The notes beneath the pieces were generated by a model that was not told the origin of the DNA, made no database searches, and saw only the letters and a program-made list of their open reading frames with translations. This document shows, piece after piece, positions 17,913-27,000 of a stretch of DNA of 64,000 nt. How positions within the stretch are numbered: the first letter of the stretch is position 1; every line of letters begins with the position of its first letter. The position numbers and the translations under genes were made by a program. The DNA comes from Halioglobus sp. (lineage in GTDB: Bacteria; Pseudomonadota; Gammaproteobacteria; Pseudomonadales; Halieaceae), in assembly GCA_002699145.1 (NCBI GenBank), contig PABK01000060.1, positions 318,308 through 382,307 of the forward strand, given 5' to 3'.

Positions 17913-18066
17913 GTAGCAGGCGCGCGGTAGCAGGCGCGCGGTAGCAGGCGCGCGGTAGCAGGCGCGCGGTAGCAGGCGCGTGGTAGCAGGCGCGTGGTAG
18001 CAGGCGCGTGGTAGCAGGCGCGTGGTAGCAGGCGCGTGGTAGCAGGCGCGTGGTAACAGGCGCGCT
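17913..18066. repeat. 14-bp tandem repeat, 11 copies
   Basis: The unit GTAGCAGGCGCGYG is repeated ten times without interruption, plus one degenerate copy. Copies 1-4 (17913-17968) end CG, copies 5-10 (17969-18052) end TG, and the last (18053-18066) begins GTAACAGG. The switch from one variant to the other suggests expansion by slippage in two blocks. The array fills the gap between the stop of the HxlR gene and the esterase start (both leftward) and is likely variable between strains. It might act as spacing DNA for the esterase promoter. Confidence 0.9.
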
Positions 18067-18548
18067 CAGTCGTCCGGCGACAGCAGCGCAGCCAGTTGCG
18101 GGAAGCCCTCGCCAGCCCTGGGCCGTGTCTCGAAGGGGCTGACCGGTTCGCCACACTCTGAGCAGTGCAGTTCGGGCGTGAAGTCGTGGCCGCAGGCGAG
18201 GTGGTGCTGCACGACTGGCGGACCCTGGTCACCGGCGTAGTAGCGGTCGCCCCAGCGCAACAGGAACATGATCACCGGGTACAGGTCGATGCCCTTGCCG
18301 GTCAGGTGGTACTCGTGGCGCAGCGGTTTTTCCTGGTAGGGCTTGCGCCGCAGGACGCCCTCGGCCTCCAGCAGGCTGAGGCGCTCGGCGAGGATGGTGC
18401 GCGACAGGCCCAGGCTGTCGCGGATGGTTTCGAAGCGCCGCGCGCCCAGGAACAGGTCGCGCAGGATCAGCAGGGTCCAGCGGTCGCCCACCACGGCCAG
18501 GCTGCGGGCGACGGAACAGTGCTGCTCGGACAGTTCATGCCATTTCAT
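18066..18548 (-). CDS. HxlR-family transcriptional regulator
   Basis: A 160-residue winged-helix repressor or activator. The signature is complete: CSVARSLAVVGDRWTLLILRDLFLGARRFETIRDSLGLSRTILAERLSLLEAEGVLRRKPY. The C-terminal extension has CGHDFTPELHCSECGEPVSP with Cys-His-Cys-Cys spacing that could bind zinc, as in longer HxlR proteins. ATG 18548 gives the usual MKWHELS start; ATG 18557 is possible. It is divergent from a molybdopterin oxidoreductase gene, and an inverted repeat in the shared promoter is the likely operator. It probably senses a reactive or aromatic compound and controls itself and the oxidoreductase. Confidence 0.9.
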   Translation of the reverse strand: MKWHELSEQHCSVARSLAVVGDRWTLLILRDLFLGARRFETIRDSLGLSRTILAERLSLLEAEGVLRRKPYQEKPLRHEYHLTGKGIDLYPVIMFLLRWGDRYYAGDQGPPVVQHHLACGHDFTPELHCSECGEPVSPFETRPRAGEGFPQLAALLSPDD

Positions 18549-18578
18549 CGGCGTCATTCTAGCCGTGGTACTGGACAA

Positions 18579-18595
18579 AGTCCATAATCTGGACT
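18579..18595. promoter_or_regulatory. Inverted repeat, likely HxlR operator
   Basis: AGTCCA-TAATC-TGGACT is a perfect 6-bp inverted repeat with a 5-base spacer. It overlaps a second repeat, TGGAC-AAA-GTCCA (18572-18584). Both lie in the short gap between the HxlR gene and the divergent molybdopterin oxidoreductase gene, where HxlR proteins usually bind. Confidence 0.6.
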
Positions 18596-18632
18596 AACTT
18601 GCAGGGCGACGCGTCTCGAGGGAGTTAATGCG

Positions 18633-20918
18633 ATGGCAGCCGAAGCGGACAATGTGCGCAGTTCCGCCTGCAACCTGTGTTTCGTCAACTGCGGTATCAA
18701 GGTGGAGCTGGGGGGCGAAGACGGGCGCCGTTTCGTCAAGGTGCGCGGGGACGACCAGCACCCGACATCGCGCGGTTATATCTGCAACAAGGCCGCGCGC
18801 ATCGACTACTACCAGAACAGCGGCGCGCGCCTGGACAGTCCCATGCGCCGCCGCGCCGACGGCAGCTACGAGGCGGTGGACTGGGACACGGCCATCCGCG
18901 AGGTCGCCGCGCGCCTTGCCGCGGTGAAGGCGCGGCACGGTGGCGAACGCATTTTCTATTACGGCGGCGGCGCCCAGGGCAATCACCTGGTCGGCGCCTC
19001 GGCCATGGGCCTGCGCGGCGCCCTGGGTGTGAAGTACATGGGCAACGCGATCTCCCAGGAAAAGACCGGACTGGCCTGGGTGGTGAGCCGTATGGTCGGC
19101 GGCATGACGCACCCGGAGCTGCACCGCGCGCAGGTGGCCGTGCTGGTCGGCAAGAATCCATTCATGAGCAATGGCATGGACCGCGCCCGTCCGCTGCTCA
19201 AGGACATCCGCAACGATCCGGCGCGTTCGCTTGTCGTCATCGATCCGCGGCGCACCGAGACAGCGGACTACGCCGATATCCACCTGGCGGTGCGGCCGGG
19301 TCGCGATGCGTGGTGCATGGCGGCCATCGTCGGCCACATCGTGCAGGCTGACCTGGTGGATCGCGACTGGCTGGCGGCGCACGCCAGCGGTCACGAGGCG
19401 GTCATCGCCGCGCTGGCGGATGTGCCGGTCGACGAGTACGCGCGTTTCGCGGGCCTCGATCCGCAGCTGGTGCAGCGCGCCGCGCGGCTCATCGGCACGG
19501 CGGAGTCGGTGGCGCTGGAGGAAGACCTGGGGATCCAGATGGCGCCCCACTCGACCCTGGTCACCTACCTCAATCACCTCGCGGTGCTGCTGACCGGCAA
19601 TTACGGCCGGCCTGGCACCATGGGCATGATCACCCAGCTCGCCCAGGTGATCTCCCTGCACCGGGCGCGCCTGGACGAGAACGGCCGCGATCGCCTGCAG
19701 CGGCTGCCGGTGACCGGCGCGCCCATCATCAGCGGCCTGTACCCGGGTTCCTACCTGGCCGAGGAGATTCTCAACGACCACCCCGAGCGTGCGCGCGCGC
19801 TGGTGATCGAGAGCGCCAACCCGGTGCACTCGCTACCCGGGGCGCCGCGGTTGCGCGAGGCGATCCGGTCGTTGGAATTCAGCCTTTGTGTCGACGTGGC
19901 CATGACCGAGACCGCGCGCGAGTGCGACTACGTGTTGCCGGCTTCGTCGACCTACGAGAAGTGGGAGGCGACCTTTTTCCCGCGTAATTTTCCCGCCAAC
20001 ATCTTCCACCTGCGCAAGCCCCTGCTCAGCGCCACGCCCAACACGCTGGGCGAGCCGGAGATCCACGCGCGTATCATCGAGGCCATGGGCCTGGTCGAGC
20101 CGGGGGAGCTGGACACCTTGCACGCCGCCGCGGCGCAGGGACAGGCCGCCTATCGCGATGCCTTTTTCGCCGCCATAAGCGGCAATGCGAAACTCGCGGC
20201 GCTGCTTCCCTACGTGCTGTACCGCACACTCGGCCCCACGCTGGGCGAGGGGGCCGAGGCCACCGCCATCGTCTGGGGCCTGTGCCAGGTGTATACCCTC
20301 AAGCACGCCGCCGAGGCCGCCCGCGCCGGTTGGGAAGGTCCCGATGCGGGCCTGCGCCTGTTCGCTGCGCTGCGCGACGCCGACAGCGCGGTGGTTATCG
20401 GCGAATCCACCTACCAGGAGTGCTTCGAGCGTATTCCTCACCCCGACCAGCGCCTGCAGCTGCACATCCCGGAGCTGCTGGAGGAGGCGCAGGTGCTGCG
20501 CGACATGCGCCCGCTGCTGGACACCAGCGCGGACTACCCGTTCGCCCTGGTCGCCGGTTCGCGGCGCGCCTACACGGCCAACTGTGCGATTCGCGATCCG
20601 CGCTGGGCCAAGGGCCGGGATACCACGGCGCTGACCATCCACCCGGACGACGGCGCCAGGTACGCCCTGCCCGAAGGCGCACGGGTCAGGTTGGAGACGG
20701 CGGTGGGCAGTGCGCTGGTCGACCTCGCCTACGACGCGCGCATGCAGCCTGGCACCGCCTCGCTACCCAACGGCCAGGGCATGTTATTCCGCGACGAACA
20801 GGGCAAGCTGCTGTCCACCGGCGTCTACGCCAACGAACTGACGGACCCGGCGCTGCGCGACCGCTTCGCCGGCACCCCGTTGCACAAGTTCGTGCCCGCG
20901 CGGCTGAGCCTGGCCTAG
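18633..20918 (+). CDS. Molybdopterin-dependent oxidoreductase
   Basis: A 761-residue enzyme of the DMSO-reductase/formate-dehydrogenase alpha family. The N-terminal [4Fe-4S] site is C13-x2-C16-x3-C20...C51 (CNLCFVNCG...RGYICNKA). Characteristic molybdopterin guanine dinucleotide contacts follow (VDWDTAIREVAARL, VVIDPRRTETADYAD, GNYGRPGTMGM), then CDYVLPASSTYEKWEA and a C-terminal dinucleotide-binding domain (ALVAGSRRAYTANC). There is no Tat signal, so it is cytosolic. No partner iron-sulfur or diaphorase subunit is next to it. The substrate is not clear; relatives are annotated only as molybdopterin oxidoreductases. GGAG lies 8 bases before ATG. Confidence 0.88.
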   Translation: MAAEADNVRSSACNLCFVNCGIKVELGGEDGRRFVKVRGDDQHPTSRGYICNKAARIDYYQNSGARLDSPMRRRADGSYEAVDWDTAIREVAARLAAVKARHGGERIFYYGGGAQGNHLVGASAMGLRGALGVKYMGNAISQEKTGLAWVVSRMVGGMTHPELHRAQVAVLVGKNPFMSNGMDRARPLLKDIRNDPARSLVVIDPRRTETADYADIHLAVRPGRDAWCMAAIVGHIVQADLVDRDWLAAHASGHEAVIAALADVPVDEYARFAGLDPQLVQRAARLIGTAESVALEEDLGIQMAPHSTLVTYLNHLAVLLTGNYGRPGTMGMITQLAQVISLHRARLDENGRDRLQRLPVTGAPIISGLYPGSYLAEEILNDHPERARALVIESANPVHSLPGAPRLREAIRSLEFSLCVDVAMTETARECDYVLPASSTYEKWEATFFPRNFPANIFHLRKPLLSATPNTLGEPEIHARIIEAMGLVEPGELDTLHAAAAQGQAAYRDAFFAAISGNAKLAALLPYVLYRTLGPTLGEGAEATAIVWGLCQVYTLKHAAEAARAGWEGPDAGLRLFAALRDADSAVVIGESTYQECFERIPHPDQRLQLHIPELLEEAQVLRDMRPLLDTSADYPFALVAGSRRAYTANCAIRDPRWAKGRDTTALTIHPDDGARYALPEGARVRLETAVGSALVDLAYDARMQPGTASLPNGQGMLFRDEQGKLLSTGVYANELTDPALRDRFAGTPLHKFVPARLSLA

Positions 20919-21003
20919 GCGTCTGCGGGCGCGCCCCCGTCGCCGCGTTCCCGCTGTACCAGGCTGTCGCCTTCGACGCTGCGCAGGCCCTCGTCCTCGC
21001 GCT

Positions 21004-21993
21004 TCAGGTATAGGGCAGGAAGTCGAGAGCGTAGTTGACGCGGGTGGTGATGACGTCCGCTGCGCCAAAGCTGATCAGGCGGATTCGCGCGAGCAGTTTG
21101 CGCGTGAGCTCCGCGTCGGCCAGGCCGCTGGACAACAGGGTCAGCTCGGTGATGCGACCGTCGGGCGCGATCACCATCTCGAACACGAGCTTGCCCTGCA
21201 GCATGGGATCGCGACGCAGCGCGCGGTTGTACAGGGCGAACACGGCGCCCTTGTTGCGGTCCATGACACGGCGGATGGCCTCGTCGCTGCGGCCGCCGCG
21301 GGTCGCTGGCGTCGCCGCGCCGGCCGAGCTGGCAACGCCGCCGCGCGGCGCGCCCGCGAGCGTGCTGCGCACCGCGGTGGTCTCGCGCCCGGACAGCGCG
21401 GGGCCGCCGGTATCCGCGCTCAGTTCATCCGTGTTGATGCCACCGCTGGCGGTGGGCGCCGTTGCTGTCACCACGGCGCGCTGCGTCCGTTGTGCGTCGG
21501 CGGCGCCGCGACGGGTACGGGTCTGGTTCAGCGCGTGCACATCGACGGACTCGCGCAGCGACTGCAGGTCGTCGCGGAAGGCAAGCACACCGCTGCTGGC
21601 CGCGGCCTCCCGGGCCCGTGCCAGCACTTCCTCCTCGCTGGGCTGCGGCGGCGCCTGTGGCCTGGCCGGTGACGGCTCTGGCGGTTGCAGTTCGGCTGGT
21701 GGCTGTGGCGCGGGTTGCGGGGGTTGCTCCCGGGGCGGCGGCGCCACCGGCGCGGGCGGCTCGGGTTCGGGTAGCGGCCGTTGCTGCAGTATGACCCGGG
21801 TCAGGGCGTTGTCCTGTGTTGGCGGGCTGGCGACGGTGTTGTCCAGCGGCAGCAGCGGCAGGGTGACCGCCGCCACCAGCAACAGGCCCATGGCGACCAG
21901 CAGCACACGGCGATAGAGCCTGTCCTCGTCACTGCTGGCGACCCAGGGCAGGATGGCGTCGGGGGCGGTGACGGGGGAGGCGGCGGCGTTCAC
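21004..21993 (-). CDS. AgmX/PglI C-terminal domain protein, TonB-like energy transducer
   Basis: A 329-residue inner-membrane protein with a GTG start that overlaps the upstream exbD stop (GTGA). Layout: short cytosolic N-terminus, one membrane segment (VLLVAMGLLLVAAVTLPLLPL, about residues 26-46), a Pro-rich stretch (about 65-115, PEPEPPAPVAPPPREQPPQPA) spanning the periplasm, and a C-terminal domain (RRVMDRNKGAVFALYNRALRRDPMLQGKLVFEMVIAPDGRITEL) of the AgmX/PglI type. In Myxococcus this domain belongs to the Agl-Glt gliding machinery. With ExbB and ExbD next door it should carry proton-motive-force work to the outer membrane. It is the last gene of an 11-gene operon. Confidence 0.85.
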   Translation of the reverse strand: MNAAASPVTAPDAILPWVASSDEDRLYRRVLLVAMGLLLVAAVTLPLLPLDNTVASPPTQDNALTRVILQQRPLPEPEPPAPVAPPPREQPPQPAPQPPAELQPPEPSPARPQAPPQPSEEEVLARAREAAASSGVLAFRDDLQSLRESVDVHALNQTRTRRGAADAQRTQRAVVTATAPTASGGINTDELSADTGGPALSGRETTAVRSTLAGAPRGGVASSAGAATPATRGGRSDEAIRRVMDRNKGAVFALYNRALRRDPMLQGKLVFEMVIAPDGRITELTLLSSGLADAELTRKLLARIRLISFGAADVITTRVNYALDFLPYT

Positions 21994-22529
21994 GGACCCG
22001 CCTCGCGCATCGCCAGCTGCGCGCCCGGCGGTGGCGCCGCTGTATGATTCACTGCCAGCGAAACGTCGCGGTAGTCGCTCGCTGCGCAGGTCGCCATGAT
22101 GCGCTTGAGCAGTGCGTAGGGCGTGGCGCGGTCTCCCATGATGACCACGGGCCGGCCCAGTGCGTGGTCCTGTGTCAGCGACGTCGGCTGTCGCGCCGCG
22201 GCCTCGAGCAGCGCCTGCTGCAGGCCCGGCAGCGTATCGGTCGACGCCTCCAGGGCCGCGGCGACAGTACTCACGCGGCGCTCGTCGAGCAGGATGTCGG
22301 TCTCGGTCACGGTAATGATCGCCGCCGCCTGCGGGCGCAATTCCGATACTGACTGGGGCAGGCTGACCCGCCGGTCCGCCTGCAACACCTCGACGTCGCC
22401 GTTGTTGACGATGAGGAAGAGCACCAGGATGGTGAAAATGTCCATCAGCGCGACGAGATTCAGTTTGGCCGGTTGCGCCATACGGCGGTGATTGCGCGCC
22501 ATGCGGCGCGAGCGTTGCGAACTCTTCAT
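21990..22529 (-). CDS. ExbD/TolR family protein (second copy, with Asp)
   Basis: A 179-residue inner-membrane protein. An N-terminal basic segment is followed by one membrane helix (KLNLVALMDIFTILVLFLIVNN) with the conserved proton-channel Asp at D30, then a periplasmic domain (LPQSVSELRPQAAAIITVTETDILLDERRVS). ExbD/TolR proteins pair with ExbB/TolQ to convert proton motive force into movement of a TonB-like protein. It overlaps the first exbD by 4 bases (ATGA) and the AgmX-type gene by 4. Unlike its neighbour it keeps the key Asp. Confidence 0.87.
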   Translation of the reverse strand: MKSSQRSRRMARNHRRMAQPAKLNLVALMDIFTILVLFLIVNNGDVEVLQADRRVSLPQSVSELRPQAAAIITVTETDILLDERRVSTVAAALEASTDTLPGLQQALLEAAARQPTSLTQDHALGRPVVIMGDRATPYALLKRIMATCAASDYRDVSLAVNHTAAPPPGAQLAMREAGP

Positions 22530-23044
22530 CCGGATGTCTCCTGTAGCGCCGGCGGTGCGTCGCCAAACGAAATCTCCGGAAACAGCGCCGCGTCCACCAC
22601 CGACGCCGCCACCAGCGCCTTGAACGAGCGCACTGTATCCATGGCGCGCACGATGGTCTGGTAGTCCACTTCGGGCTCGGCGAGGATGGTGATGCGCTGC
22701 TGTTCGATACCCTGTGCGCGCAGTTGCCGTTTGACTTCCTGCAGCACCAGGCTGAGCAGGGCGAAATCCTGTGCGCCGTCCGCGGTCAGCGGGATGCGGC
22801 GCAACATGACGCCGCGCGGGTAGTCCACGCGCATGCCCCGGCCGCGGATCACCAGTTCCAGCGACTGCTCCGCCTGCTCCGCGGGCGCGCCGGTAACCTG
22901 CTGTGGCAGCACCACGTCGACCACCGTGATGCGCGCGAACACCAGGCCGAGCAGCAGCATGGGCACCAGCACGATCATCAGGTTCATGAACGCGGTGATG
23001 TCCAGCTCCGCGTCGGTATGGCGCGCGCGCCTGTAGCGTTTCAT
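22526..23044 (-). CDS. ExbD/TolR family protein (first copy, Asn in place of Asp)
   Basis: A 172-residue ExbD relative. The membrane helix is ELDITAFMNLMIVLVPMLLL; the position of the conserved channel Asp is Asn (N21, codon AAC). The periplasmic part (VLPQQVTGAPAEQAEQSLELVIRGRGMRVDYPRG) and C-terminal region (ITILAEPEVDYQTIVRAMDTVRSF) keep the ExbD fold pattern. A two-ExbD arrangement with one Asp-less partner suggests a mixed stator. It overlaps exbB by 4 bases upstream and the second exbD by 4 bases downstream. Confidence 0.85.
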   Translation of the reverse strand: MKRYRRARHTDAELDITAFMNLMIVLVPMLLLGLVFARITVVDVVLPQQVTGAPAEQAEQSLELVIRGRGMRVDYPRGVMLRRIPLTADGAQDFALLSLVLQEVKRQLRAQGIEQQRITILAEPEVDYQTIVRAMDTVRSFKALVAASVVDAALFPEISFGDAPPALQETSG

Positions 23045-23700
23045 GCCGGCTGCGCCCGCGCGCCGCCGGCGTCGCCGTCGGCGAGGACGTTGAGTACCTT
23101 GACGCTGGCCATCTCCAGGCTGTCAACGATCTCGGTGGTCTTGGTCTGCAGCACCGCGTGCAGCAGCAGCAGCGGGATAGCCGAGATCAGGCCGAACGCG
23201 GTGGTGTTCATGGCGACCGAGATGGAACTGGACAGCAGGCTGGCTTTTTCCGTGGGCGCCGCATCCGCCACCGCGCTGAACGCCGCGATCAGGCCGACGA
23301 TGGTGCCAAGCAGTCCCAGCAGGGTGGCGACGTTGGCCAGGGTGGCCAGGTAGGCGGTGCGCTTTTCCAGCCGCGGCAGCGCTTCCATGACGCCTTCCTC
23401 CATGGCCGACTCGATGTCGTCGCGGCGCCGGCTGCCGAGAAAGCGGCCCAGCCCGGCGGCGACGATACGGTACATCGGTATGCTGGACTTCTGCCCCGCC
23501 TGCATCAGCGGGTCGTAGTCGCGCCTGTGCAGATGTTGCATGGCCTTGTTGAAGGCGTTGCGGTTGCGCAGCCGGGCGCTGCTCAGCACCAGGTAGCGCT
23601 CCACGCCGATGGCCAGCCCCAGCGTGAGTACAATGGCGATGGGGTACATGAAGGGGCCGCCGTTCTGGAAGAAGCGCACCGTGATGTCGTAGATATCCAT
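23041..23700 (-). CDS. ExbB/TolQ/MotA-type proton channel protein
   Basis: A 219-residue inner-membrane protein with three membrane segments: GGPFMYPIAIVLTLGLAIGVERYLVL, LANVATLLGLLGTIVGLIAAFSAVA and ISVAMNTTAFGLISAIPLLLLHAVL. The last two carry the ExbB/TolQ signatures (LLGLLGTIxG, and the helix with T/AFGLxxAIP). It forms a pentamer around an ExbD dimer in known relatives. The order exbB-exbD-exbD-agmX recalls Myxococcus AglR-AglQ-AglS and GltJ. The spacing of 5 bases to the upstream small gene supports one transcript. Confidence 0.92.
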   Translation of the reverse strand: MDIYDITVRFFQNGGPFMYPIAIVLTLGLAIGVERYLVLSSARLRNRNAFNKAMQHLHRRDYDPLMQAGQKSSIPMYRIVAAGLGRFLGSRRRDDIESAMEEGVMEALPRLEKRTAYLATLANVATLLGLLGTIVGLIAAFSAVADAAPTEKASLLSSSISVAMNTTAFGLISAIPLLLLHAVLQTKTTEIVDSLEMASVKVLNVLADGDAGGARAQPA

Positions 23701-23705
23701 GCTGA

Positions 23706-24026
23706 TTACTCCTGGTTTGTGGGAATGCCTGTGGCGGCCGGGTTTGTGTCCCGGCCGTCACCCTGCGCCCTGTGCCGCAGCATGTCGCCGTAGGCCAGGT
23801 CGCGATTGAATTCGTCGCGATCCATCGGCGCGAACAACTCCGCGGCGATGGTGTTGTGCAGCTCGAGTGCGTACTGCGCGTCGCCCGGTTGTCGCCAGGG
23901 CACGATGTACACCACCCGCGGCTGCTCGCGGTTGCCGCTGACGGTGCTGTGCAGGCTGACCCGCGCTTCCTGCGCCACCAGGGGCAGGGCCAGGCTGAGC
24001 AATGTGGTTGTCACGGCGATACGCAT
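23706..24026 (-). CDS. Small exported protein of the ExbBD locus
   Basis: A 106-residue protein with a clear Sec signal (MRIAVTTTLLSLALPLVAQEA, cleavage near residue 20). The mature 85 residues include REQPRVVYIVPWRQPGDAQYALELHNTIAAELFAPMDRDEFNRDL. It is not recognised as a known domain. It is squeezed between the TPR lipoprotein gene (abutting at 24026/24027) and exbB (5-base gap), so it is probably a periplasmic accessory of the same machine. Confidence 0.75.
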   Translation of the reverse strand: MRIAVTTTLLSLALPLVAQEARVSLHSTVSGNREQPRVVYIVPWRQPGDAQYALELHNTIAAELFAPMDRDEFNRDLAYGDMLRHRAQGDGRDTNPAATGIPTNQE

Positions 24027-27000
24027 CTAGTGGATCTCCCTGGCGATACTGGCGTGGCGGCGTTCCAGGTCGGCGATCCAGCCGCCGACGTTGCGTTCGC
24101 TGCCGCCGGTGAGGGTCTGGAAACGCACATAGTGGTGCAGGGCCCGCCCCGGCACACCCAGGTAGAGGTCGTAGAGAATGCCCAGGTTGCGGTGCGTGGC
24201 GGGGTGGTCGGCGTCGGCGGTGAGGGCCGCGAGATAGGCCTGCTCGGCGGCGGGAAACTCGCCCGCGTGGCGCAGGGCGATGGCCTGGCGGTTGAGTTCC
24301 CACACCTGGCCGCTCGCCGTGTCGTGCTGTCGCCCAGCGCTCCCGGCCAGCGCGTAGTGCTCGGTATTTTCGTGGCGGGCGTAGCGCGCCGGCAGCAGTT
24401 CGCCCAGCACCGCGAAACTCCGTGCGACCCACTCATCGTACAAGCCCTGTCGCGCGCGCAGCGCGTTGGACTCGTGCAGTTCGATGGCCATCTCCTCGAA
24501 GGGATAGGCCTGCTCCTCCAGCAGCAGGTCGTACTGCTCCAGGGCCAGCGCGTCCAGGTCCTGCGGCCGCTGTGATTGCAGCAGGTCCGTGGCGAGCTGG
24601 CGGTAGACCTCGCCCAAACGGAAGGTGCACAGGGTGATGAACTGGTCCACGCCGTAGCCGCTGCAACGCTTGTAGGCGTCCAGGGCGCGCTGCATGGTGG
24701 CCTGCTTGCGCGGCAGGGTGCGGGCCAGCGGCAGTGTCAGGCGTTCACGCCGGAAGGCGTCGAAGCGTTCGTCGCCGAGCAGGCTGGCCGCCTGCGCGGC
24801 GAGGTAGGCGGAGCGTCCCGATTGTGCCGCGCCGGCCTCGTCGTGGATCGCCATGGTTCGCTCCAGCCAGTAGCGCCGCTTGTCGCTGGCGCCGCTGGCG
24901 GCGTAGAGTTCGGTCAGCCGGTGCACCGCTTCCAGGTTGTCGTCCAGCGGCTGCGGCCAGTCGTGGGCGTAGCTGCGGTAGCGTGCGATGGCCCTGTCCG
25001 TGTCCCCGGCCGCGTCGTAGTAGCGGGCGGCGCCCAGCAGGTAACGCCTCGCTGCGTCGGGGTCGTCCTGCCCGGCGCGCAGTGTATCCAGCTCGCCGGC
25101 GGCGGACTGCCAGTCCTGCAGCGCCTCGTAGTTCTGCACCAGGGTGGCGCCGATGCCGGCCGTCAGCTCGTGCTGCGGGTAGCGGCGGCGAAAGTCCTGC
25201 AGCAGTGTATTGGCCTGTTGCAATTCTCCCGCTTGCATCAATGCCGTGGCGGCGTCGTACTGCGCACTCATTCGCACGCGCGAGGCGGGCGCCGCGACCA
25301 TCGCCCGCCGGAAGTGAGCGGCTGCGCTGTCGTGCCGACCCGCCGCGGCGTCCGCCTCGCCCTGGCGGTAGATGGCCGCGGCGAGTCGCTGCGTCGCGGC
25401 TTCGCGGCGCGTATCCGCGGCGGCCAGCAGCGCCAGCCCCTCGCGGTAGGCGATCTCCGCCTGCAGGTAATCCTCCAGCGCGAAGTAACTGTGGCCCATG
25501 ACCAGCCAGGCGGGTATGCGCAGTTCGGCGCGTGGCGCTGGAGACAGGCCGACCAGCGTGGACGCGGCTGCCACGGCGGCGGGGTAGTCCGCCAGTTGCA
25601 GCAACTGGTTGGCGGCGTGTGCGAGCACCTCGTTGGCGCGCTCATCGCCCGGGAAGTTCGCCTGGAAGCGCAGTTCCGCCGCAATGCGCCGGCGCTGCAG
25701 CGCCGCCGGCGCCGGGTCCTGTGCCGCCTCGAGCTGCGCGTGGGCGAGGATGGCGGTGTATGCCGCGTCGGCCGCGCGCGGCGCGTCGGGGAGGCTGTAG
25801 GCGAGCCAGTCGTACGCGTCGATCGCGGCGGGATAGTCGCCGGACTCGTACAGGCTTTCGCCGAGCAGGAAGGCCAGCTGTGGTACCTGCGGATCGTCGG
25901 GGAAACTGTCCAGGTACAGGCGGTAGTAGGCGGCGGCGCGCGCGTAGTGTTGCGCCGCCTGTCGCGGCGCCGCGTCCCGTTGCGCCTGGGCCAGGGCGTG
26001 GTGGTGGCTCGCCAGCTGCGGAACGTAGTCGCGCAGGTGGCCGGCTATGGTTTGCCGCGCCTGCGCTTCGCTGCGTCGCCAGTAGTCGCTGCCGGGCTGG
26101 AAGCGCTCCACGTAGCCGGCCTTGGCGCTGACGATCATGTCCTCGAAGCCGCCGGCCTGGTAGGCCTGGATCACGCGCAGGGCGAAGCGGTGCGCGTGGG
26201 GGCTGGCCGGGTTCCCGGCCAGGAAGGCGCGGTAGGTCGCGGCGCTGTCCTGGTAGCGCTCCTGCGCCAGGTACAGCTCACCCAGCGCTTCGTACAGCAG
26301 GTATTCGTAGTGGGGGCTGCCTGCGGAGGCGATGCTGCGCGTGCCCTGCAACTTGCTGAAGACGATGGCCAGTACGCGCAGGCTGTCGCGCACCAGTTCC
26401 TGCTCCGCTCGCGGCAGCGCCGCGACTGGCTGCCCCGCGCCGAGCGACTCATCCAGGCTGGCGCAGAAGGCGTCGATGGCCTCGGCGTAGTGATCCTGCT
26501 TGAAGCGCGACCAACCCTGCATGTACAGCGCGCGGGTGTGGAAGGGCGTGTCGACGCCCTGTGCAATCACCTGTGTGTAGAGTCGCTCCGCCGCTGCGTA
26601 GTGGGACTCGGCAAATTCCCGCTCGGCCAGGCGGAAGGCGGCCTCGGCGAGATAGGGCGAGTCCGGGGCCTCCGCGCCCAGGCGCCGCAGCGTCGCCTGC
26701 GAGAGCGCCAGCTGCCCGTCCAGGGCGTAGGCGCGGGACAACTGGTAGAGGATTCGGTCCCTGCCCGCGTAGCCCGGGTTGTCGCGCAGCAGCGCCCGAT
26801 AGGCGTCGATGGCCGCCTGGAACCCCGGGTCCTGTTGCACGCCACTGGCCAGGCGCTCCTCCGCCGCCATCATTTGCAGGTCCGCCAGGCGGTGGGCGGT
26901 GCGCAGACGGGTCGGCGCGTCCTGCTGTTGCGCCAGTGCCTGGCGGTACAGTGCGGCGACCTCGGCGCGGGCCAGGCGCGGCGGCGGGGTTGCCGGCGGC

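Noticed and set aside
17913-18066. CRISPR array
   Set aside because: Units are 14 bp, contiguous and without spacers, and no cas genes are near.
17879-18232. N-terminal extension of the esterase through the 14-bp array
   Set aside because: The frame is open but encodes only a 14-residue repetitive sequence; the membrane anchor begins at ATG 17878.
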